In this document: positions 49,901 to 58,900 of the stretch, piece by piece
Numbering within the stretch: position 1 is the stretch's first letter
Layout of the letters: each line of letters opens with the position of its first letter
Origin: Dipylidium caninum
Taxonomy: Eukaryota; Platyhelminthes; Cestoda; Cyclophyllidea; Dipylidiidae
Direction: 5' to 3'
Assembly: GCA_017562135.1 (NCBI GenBank)
Contig: QEYB01000158.1
Span: forward strand, 124,001-188,000
Length of the DNA: 64,000 bases
The notes under the pieces: model-generated
Told to the model about the DNA's origin: nothing
The model's input: the letters and a program-made list of their open reading frames with translations, nothing else
Database searches by the model: none
Program-made: the position numbers and the translations under genes

Positions 49901-52900
49901 GTTTGACGTTTATGGTCTTATTAACTTGTGAGTGAACATTACGCTCCATTACTGAATTAGACGTCTGAAATCGCTCCATCGGTATTGTAGTGGCGGACGG
50001 GGAGCCCCAACACCAGACAATTTCAATTAGTCTCCTCTGTCCCCACTTGAACATCCCTTTGTTGCCCAATTTGTCACTCAAATTAACTTTAGTCGACTCA
50101 GATTGTCGGGCTATTTGCCATTTAAAATAGTCAATGTGTAACACTTTTCCTCTTCCCTCATGACTCATTCCAGAACCTTCTCAGTAATTCTCTGTGTCAT
50201 CAAAGACGTGCTTTCGGGATCCAGCACATCCTTCTCATCTTCTGCGTCAATGGCCTCAAAGTCAGCCCAGAACCTCACTGCCAGACCAGCACTGTTGAGG
50301 AACTTCTTGGAGGTGCGTTTTACTTGTGCCGATCTTTCCTGCCTGCCTTAAAGTGTTGAATTTCAATCGTTTTCGTCTTCTACTGTGCCTATAAGACCTC
50401 ATCTGTGGTATCCGAGACCGCTACACAGCGGCAAAATACCAATACGTCTGGGAGTAGCTAGTGTTGTTGAAATCGCTTTCACGCCTTTCAGTTTCGTTGT
50501 AAATTGAGAAAAACTTCACTTCTCTGCGATGTTGTGTAAGTATCCCATTTTTGCCTGTGGTATTTGTTTTGGCCGAAAGTCAACATCTTGAGGCCAGCAT
50601 TCTCAGATTGGAAGTAGAATTTCGGATCACCGGAATTCTATAAACACTTATATGATCACTTGGGACATCTCTCGTTTGGCCACTACCTGCTTTCGTCTTC
50701 CAAATACCACCAAGTTGCCAAATAGGAATTAGAATTATGTGAATGAAATAAGTAGTAAGATTTTTCCACGCACCACCAATCGCTCTTTGATGGAAATGAA
50801 GTTGAATAGACGGATTGTCTTCACTCCATCTTGCATTCCCTCCAATTGCCACCTAGTTTTCTCTCGATCCTTACAACCTTTGTACATCAACCGCCGACAC
50901 GTTCAAAATGCCAAACTTTGGCTCCAACGCCCTCTCCCTCCACCAGGCGGTGGTGCGTGGAATGATCGCCATTATGACTGATCCGTCCTGTCCTTCCGAG
51001 ATCGCTCACCGATTTCTCGTCAACACTTGGTTCTTTTTCGAGGTGGTCATCAAGTCTTTGGGACAGCACCTCAACTCCAACAGTCGATACAAAGTAACGG
51101 CATTTCCATGTGTTGAGTTAACTCGATCAACAACCGATTATGATAATTTACTTCTCTTTGACTACCGTAGCTAGGTCGTAGGGGTCTCGACAACCTACCG
51201 ATTGCCTTCAGGACCGATTTGAAGGTACTAATACGACTTGTTGGTGCTTGGATGGTTGAGCTATGTACGGAACGCGACGGAACGGTTATTGACGGCGGTG
51301 CTTTCGATAGCGGCTCTACTCGGAGCAGTCAGTCGACCTTCATGATGGCTGGCGGTGGGGTCAGTTTCGATGTCCACGCGGCGGACACTCCGGAGGCTCG
51401 CTCGAAGGCTAGTGAAACGCTGGGAGTGGAGTTGGCGGAGAGCACTGCCACCTTTCTGGAACAACTTCTCCTCCTTATCGATCCGGGTTTTGTGCTGCAG
51501 AGACTTAAGGATTTGTTAACGTTCCTAGAAATTCGTCACAAAATGGTAGGGCTCTCAATCCCTCATACTCCCGACTCACCCTAAAAGCCAATATAACTCC
51601 CACTCATTCTCACTCGTTTAGTCTCCAAATGAGGTTGATCGTTTCAACTATCTCCGATATCGTCTACTTCAGCGGTTTTCGGAGACTCAGTACTTCGTAC
51701 AGATCAACCTGCCCTCATTTCCTCCTTCCGTTTCAGGTCGGTTTTATCTCTTCTTTTCCCAATCAAACAACCTGTTCCTTTTTTCTTTAACGGTGATCTT
51801 TCAGACTCTAGGCGCTATTTGACTCACTAGATGTGAGCTGTTGTGAACAGAGCCATCGTATCATTTCCCTCTTCCACAATTGAGTATTTTTTTTGCTATT
51901 TCCCGCCACCTTCTCGGAACATTATTGGGTAGCCCGTATCTAGAGAGGTAAAGGTTGTCTTCTTTCAACTAAAGGCCAGTAGCCTATTGACTTGGTTGCT
52001 TACGATAGAGTTTTGCGCATATAATCGCCTGATTTGAAATTAATGCGGCACCACAAGCCCTTCATCCTCGAGGGGCGGAGCAACATGAATGCCAAACACA
52101 AACATCCTACTGATAATATATATGACTTTATCCGCAGATCGTCGGGAAGAGCTGATTTTAAACGAGCGCTTCTGTGAGCAACACTTTGTCGTGGGCATAG
52201 TCCTCCAACACGTGGCCTGTGTGTTAGCCGGTTGTGAGGACACGGGAAATATAATGTCTACCCGAAGTCTGCGGCAGCCCCTTCTCCTCCTCCTCAACCA
52301 GCTCGCCAAATTGACCTTTGACCCTCGATACGCCACCTCTAGCCGCTTGCGTTCTCGCATCCACCTGCTCTATATGCCTTTGGTAAAGATCGCTTTGGAG
52401 AACATCAGTGCTTTGGGACCGCCTGGTATGTGTAGTCCTGACCTCTGTTCGACCCAGTTGTGCTCACATCGGCATTACTTCCTTAGATTCCTCCCCCTTT
52501 GCCCCCACGGGAGGCTCAACCCTTTCTAATCTCGTGCTTACTTTCTGACTTCAAATGCAATGTGTTAAGGAATATCCTTTCGTCTTCTCTTCCATATATC
52601 ATTGCCCCACTGCCATCTTATCTCACTTTTTCCCTTCGCTCCCGTCATCCGTCTTCGTGTTGTCTCATGCTTGAGTAAAAATCCGAGATTTTAGATCGGA
52701 CACCTTTTAATTCGATTGCTGTATTTTTTAGACGCAATTCTTAGAACCTTAGCCTGTCACTGTTTTTTGTGATTCGGCCTACCTTAACCGGGCTACACCA
52801 CTTCCTCCGTTGCAAGTCATGCACAGGTGTTGGCATACTCTCCTTCTAGTTTAATTCACACCATATTTTGCCAAGTCACACGAAAGAGGAGAATGCTTAA

Positions 52901-55900
52901 TCAGATTTTCTCTGTGGTGGGTGCTTGAAGGAGCTGTGTTTTTTCAACTTCGCCACCATGTTTTGTAGGTCTTCAAATGCGCGAATTGGAAAGGGCCGGT
53001 CTCGGCATCGATGCAATGATTGCCAAAGACGACAGCAATTCGCGTGGCCGGCGGAAGTCGAGAAAAGCACATAAACTGCACAAATTCCACGCTCACAGTC
53101 ACAATGACAGCCAGCGACCGTTGTCGGAGTCGAAGAGGAAGAAGTGGCTAGGGCGTACGGACTGTCCGACTGTAGTGTCCGACGGTAGCGGGAGTTCTCT
53201 TACCACCACTCAGACGTCCACTCCCTCCAACTCCTCCTCGGATCGGAAATCGACTACCTCCTCAAATGCTACCACCTACTCAGCCGCTTTTCTCGGCCCT
53301 AACGGCAAGGTGATGCCTGAAGTGCTTAACCAGATCGCCGGATTCAACAGAGGTAAAGCTTTATAAATGTTAAATTTAACCTTACTGACTCGATCGCCTT
53401 TTTTACTAATCTCTACTCGCCAAATCGCTTCTTAGTGCATACCTTACACGAAGGCAGGCGGGATTAGATCCCTCAGCAAACGATGCTTCTCCTGCCTCAT
53501 TCCTTTTAATTAACGTTTTTGCTTAAGTAGGCGTTGGTGGGCGGGAGAAGGGAGGGCGTAAAGACAGGCTTCTGAACTTGAAGATGGCCTCGCGAATAAA
53601 CTAGCATGGAGTGGGTTGATGTCACTCTGCACTCGTCCGCCTTTCTCTCCTACCTTTCCGCGGCCTACCTTGCCACCTCGTGACGTTCGTGCCTCAGAGA
53701 CTTCTATTGCATCTGTGAAGCTGGCTGGGAAGGCTTCGGTGGGCAACACCAGCTTTGTGTGCCAACCACATCAGCCTAAATCTTTGTCGAAAGCCACATG
53801 GTGTGGCTAAGTGGTCTTTTTTGGAACGAATTGACCAGGGGAGAACTGTGGGTCACGTTCTACTTTTCTCTCGGTCGTCTTCACTAATCCGCAGCGATGC
53901 CTCCTGCTCAGCCGCTTTTCCGTCTCATCTCCATCCCCACTGTTCAATTCCAAAGGCACTATGCCACGATGTCAATTGAGACGATTTCCCTTGCCTAAAA
54001 AATTTGTTTGGCTCGTCATCTTCCTTATTTTGTTGGACGTCCTCGTCCATTTGAGGCGTCCAGGGCTTGGAATAATTGTTGTGGCCTTTCTGGCCCCCTG
54101 CGAAATTGACTTTGTACCCTTTTGGAGGATTATCCTTCGTCTCCCTCCGCACGTGTAAGATTTGCGTCGTCAAGTGGGGATTCGCCTCCATTGTTAAGTT
54201 CTCGGGTGAAAGTGTTAAGCCTTCCTGGCGCGATTTGTTAAATAGGATCTGGAGCACACCAGCATCAGCTCCTCGTGCCTTGTTTCGAAAATCCTTCGTC
54301 TCCTCTCTGTTTACTCCAATTTGCATGTGTTACATCCACTCAGTGGCACGTGTCACCTAATAAGTGTCACATTTTCCAAGGTGGTGCACTGCGCGGCGCG
54401 GCATCGCGTCCACGTTTGCCTAACGAGACAACCATGCCTAAACCGAAATCAGGGAGCACATTGACCTTAACGGAAGGTGGGAATGACAGCAATGATGATG
54501 ACAACGAAAATGTGGAAGAAGGGAGCGAGGGCTCTTCGTCATATACGTGGTATGCCAAGGACGGAGGCTCTGACATCGGGGAGGACGACCGTGACGACTT
54601 GGACAGAAATGTCGACTCTGACACTGACAGTGAGTCCTCATCCTCTTTGTCGGTGGCAGTGCTATTGAACTCACATTTCGTAGCCGTTATTCACCTATGA
54701 CTCGCATTCGCAGTGGCGCTGTTCTCTGATTTATAGAATTTTGCCCAGGCCTTTGCTAGGTTACTTATTTGTGAGTCTAAGTGCTGTCCGATCAGCAAGG
54801 AAAAAGGCACGTTCTGTGCGGAGCGTACACGCCTCCTCGCTTGCCTCCCTACCAAAATGCTATTTTAATCACATTTCAGGTGATTCCAACGACTATGCAT
54901 GGCCACAGCACGTGCCTCGGGCGTCTCAAACTTCGTCCTCAGAAGGCAACGCTGTCCTCAGCCGATCCCACCAACCTCCTCCGCTCCGCTCACAGGAGTC
55001 CAAAGTCAGGTAAGTCTGACTACGCTTAATAGGAATAGGACTCTTGTGTTTACTGTAGTCAAATCTGAAGGGTACAGTAAATTTTTAGTTAGGTAGGCGT
55101 TGAGCCGATTGCTGCACCCCCTTCCCTCCCCTCCACCCTATAACAATTGGAGACTTTATCTGCTGAGGTTTTATTGGTGGAAGTTTCTCAACCCGTCTGA
55201 CCAATAGCAGCGGGGCGCATTTCGACCAATCGCAACACTGCGGTTGGATAGGGGAACAAGATGGCAATTGCGTGACTGGAGGCCATACATCGTTTACCTC
55301 AGGGACTGGAGACCTTATGCGGCTCCTTGATTGCGCGAAACTTGGTCTTCGACCAACAGTCTTTGCCTCTTACGCTTTAATCTCAGGCTGTCTGCGGCGA
55401 GCTCACACTAGCTGACTCGTATGAGCCTCTGCCAGGGGGAGGCATGGCCGTCGACTCAACAATCGCGCCTCGTCGCCTTCGTCTTTGCAATCACTATTTT
55501 TTTCCCTCCTCTGACAGACCGTATTCCCAAGGCGGATTAAATCCCTCGAGTGAGGCGCCTCCTTCGCCACTATCAGCGTCCTCCTCCTCAAGGCGCTCGG
55601 TAATCCAACTAATTCAGATGGAATACTCCTTCCGTCCGCACATCCACCGACGTCGCCACATCCCTCTAGTCTACATTCATCACCTCAACGACAAGTGCCA
55701 ACGCGATCTCTACATCTGCCTCCTTCAACTCTTCACAAATCTTAATGGGGACTCGCTTGCCGCGCTCTTTCGCAGCCTCTCCAACACCGAGAAGGCTGAC
55801 TTTCTTAAAATACTTACGTAAGTTTTCTCGGTCATACCCTGCTCACTCGAGCAGGCGTTCCTCTCCTAGATGTTTGGTCGTTTCGATGCAGAAGATGGTT

Positions 55901-58900
55901 TCTTTTGTTGCAGCTACGCCATCCAGCACCTGAAGTACCGCGGAAGGAAGTGCATTTCCCGATTCAAGTATGCTATAACTTTTCATAGTCGTCGTGGAGG
56001 TCTACTTCACACGTCTCATGTTTTTTTAATTCCTCGTACCCCTTGCAGCACGATCAGCACGAGCTCGGTGACACAACGCGGAACCCTCGGGTCGTCACAA
56101 ACCTCGGCCGCCTCGGAGAGCGGTAATAGCTTTTATGGAATTACTCGGCTTTTTCACTACACATTCCTTCTCTCCTTGGTTCTTGTCATCCGCCTCATTT
56201 GTTTCGACCTGCTAAACACACATCCGCCTGTTGGTCCATGCGTTTTTGAAATGGGTGGTGGTTTTGTGCTCTTTCTCCTTCCTCCTTTGCCTAGCTACGT
56301 CCCTAGTCGAGGATTGGTTGAGGCCCGAGAGAGCGTCGTGAGCCAAAATTACAGGTAGCACCAACATACGCCTTTGATTTCGTCACCTGTTGTACAGAAT
56401 CATCGCCGAAATTTTGTGGTATCACTAGGTGTTGGCTTCGGGTATGGAAATCCCCAAAATTTTCCTCTAAACGTCGAAAGAGTTTTGCGTTCGCCCTCCA
56501 AACTCATGGATAGCTTTGTCCTCACACTGAGCACGCAGTTCCAACGATATCCTATGCAGATCAAACTTCTTCTCTGCTTTGGATTAAATCTCTCGCCGGC
56601 TTCCACAAGTGGTCTTTTCTAAAACCACTCAGGTTATAGGTGTCACCAGGTTGACATTTAAGCCTTTCGATTTGCCTCATTAACACGGTGACCACCGTTT
56701 CCAACTCCTCTCTTCATCTGCCGAGGGAAAGTGCTTGGGAAGCACTCCTGCCTCTGCACTGGTCTCCCAATATCCCTTTTCGGCTCCAAGTGCCTCTCTC
56801 GCAGTTTGGGAATTGTCGACATGCCTCAGACACCCATTGACGTTTTTTTAGCTTCTCGTCGCTTGGACTCCCTGTGAGGGAGTCTCTAGTCCGCAAAGTT
56901 TATGGGGGGGGGTTTTCCGCCTCCAAAGTACTCTTTTTCGGCTAACTTTCTGATTTCGAACATTCAAAATTTGGTAGTAAGTCCTTTTTTCTGAATTTTG
57001 TTTAGAATACCGTGTCCTCTTGGAGGCGAATATGGTCACAGAGGCTGGTCTCATTGTCCTCGACGTCCTCAACCTTATCAGCAACACCTGTAGAGTAAGT
57101 CACCTCGTCTCCCTCCACCGGGTTACAACTAATTTGGCTTTTCCTTCGGGCTACTCAAGTCCACAGGGGTTCTGTCATTTTAACGGTAGATGTCGTCTTC
57201 TGCCTTCAGAAAGACCTGGAATCATCCATGCCCTCCAACCCCGTCTTCCAGGGCATTCTCGACGTCTACGTGTGTCTCCTCACGACAGGTCAGTCTGAAC
57301 ACCTCCTCAAACACACCTTCGCCTCCCTTCGAGTCTTTATCTCGCGCTTCGCAAAGGTACGCAACTACTAGACTCGATGGTGCTGTAGAGGGTTTAAATT
57401 ACGTCGTATGCCAACTTTTCTTGGGTTAAGCGACGCCAGTGGAAGTTATTTTGTCTTCATACACCAGGTGCTCTTCTCGGAGACCACGGAGGGACTGGCG
57501 CGGATCTGCCTGGCCGGACTGCGCACTTCCAATCTTAATCTCCTGCCGTGTGCCGGGGAAGAGGAGCACCAGTCGTCCACCACTCCGATTATTTCCTCCT
57601 CCTCCAACATAGTTACTTACAGTGGCATCCTGTCTCCGCTCACCAGTCGTCGGATTTTCGACCAGGCCAGTGCGGTCCACACAGACACGCTGCGATTGGA
57701 GGCCTGTGGCCTCATCTACCGCATGTGGCGGGCCAGTTTTGAGGTTTTTGGCCCCAAGGGCTTCAAACGCGTACATCTGCAAGTAAGTTCTGGCTGACCC
57801 ACGAATTGCGTACCCTCGTTAACTGAGTTTTCTCCCCACGGTTTTCTTGTCTACTCTACCGGATGCCTTGTGTGCTTCAAAGATGCCCTCGGAGGCGCTA
57901 AATACACCAGACTTACTATTGGTTGACTTTCTGCCCCATCCTCGCCCCAGATGATCGTCTCCATCTCCAAACTGGTCGGCGACATCGGTCCCGAATTCGA
58001 GACGAGTCTCAGCCTCCTCCACGGCTTCGCGGAGCTGGACATACAACGCGGCGGCAACAACCTCGAAGTCACACATAGTCGCTCGATGAGTCAGGTGAAC
58101 TCGCTGCAAGGTCCCCTCCGCGGTCCCACCGCTGTCACCTTCATGGAGGGCATTGAGGACCTCATAAAGCGTATCCGGACTGTGCTTACCGCCACTGCGG
58201 AGATGCGTCGCTATAGCAATGATCCTTATCGCCAAATTGACCTTCAGTACTCACTGGCCAAGTCCTATGCCAGCAACCCGGTGCTCAGACGGTGTGTTGT
58301 CTAGAAGTCGGGTGGCGAGTGACACTTCTTCAACGCTCCTCTTCACCCTCCCCCCTCCTGTTGTAGCACGTGGCTGGAGAAGCTGGCCCAACTTCACCTG
58401 GGACTGAAGAACATGGCCGAAGTGGCCATGGCCAAAATACACATCGCTGCTCTCATGGCCGAGTATCTCCACAAGCGAGGTTAGTCCTCAACTCCTCTTA
58501 AATGCCTCCACTGACAGACTTTGTGCTCTCTACTCGTGTACTCCCGTCCATTCCTCCCTCCACCGCTTCCATTTAGGCCTGCTCGACCGTAAGTTTGCCT
58601 AATTGATGGAGCCTAATGGGGAGGCGATTTATTATGTAAGGGAATTTGACTCAGGCACCGGTGATTTGCATGATTTGAGCACACTGATGGTCCTCCGCCG
58701 TCGAGCATGTTGATGCCGACGTTAATCCTAATTTTCTCCTCATTAAGGCGAATTTCCCGAGGGTTGTGACGCGTTCTGCAAGGTCTCGGCGAATATTCGG
58801 CTGGAGGAGGCCTCACACCTCTGCGACCCGGCGATTATCGAGCTTTCCTATAACCAGGTGCGCTTTCTCCCCCTCACTTTCCCATTGGGGGGTTCCTCCC

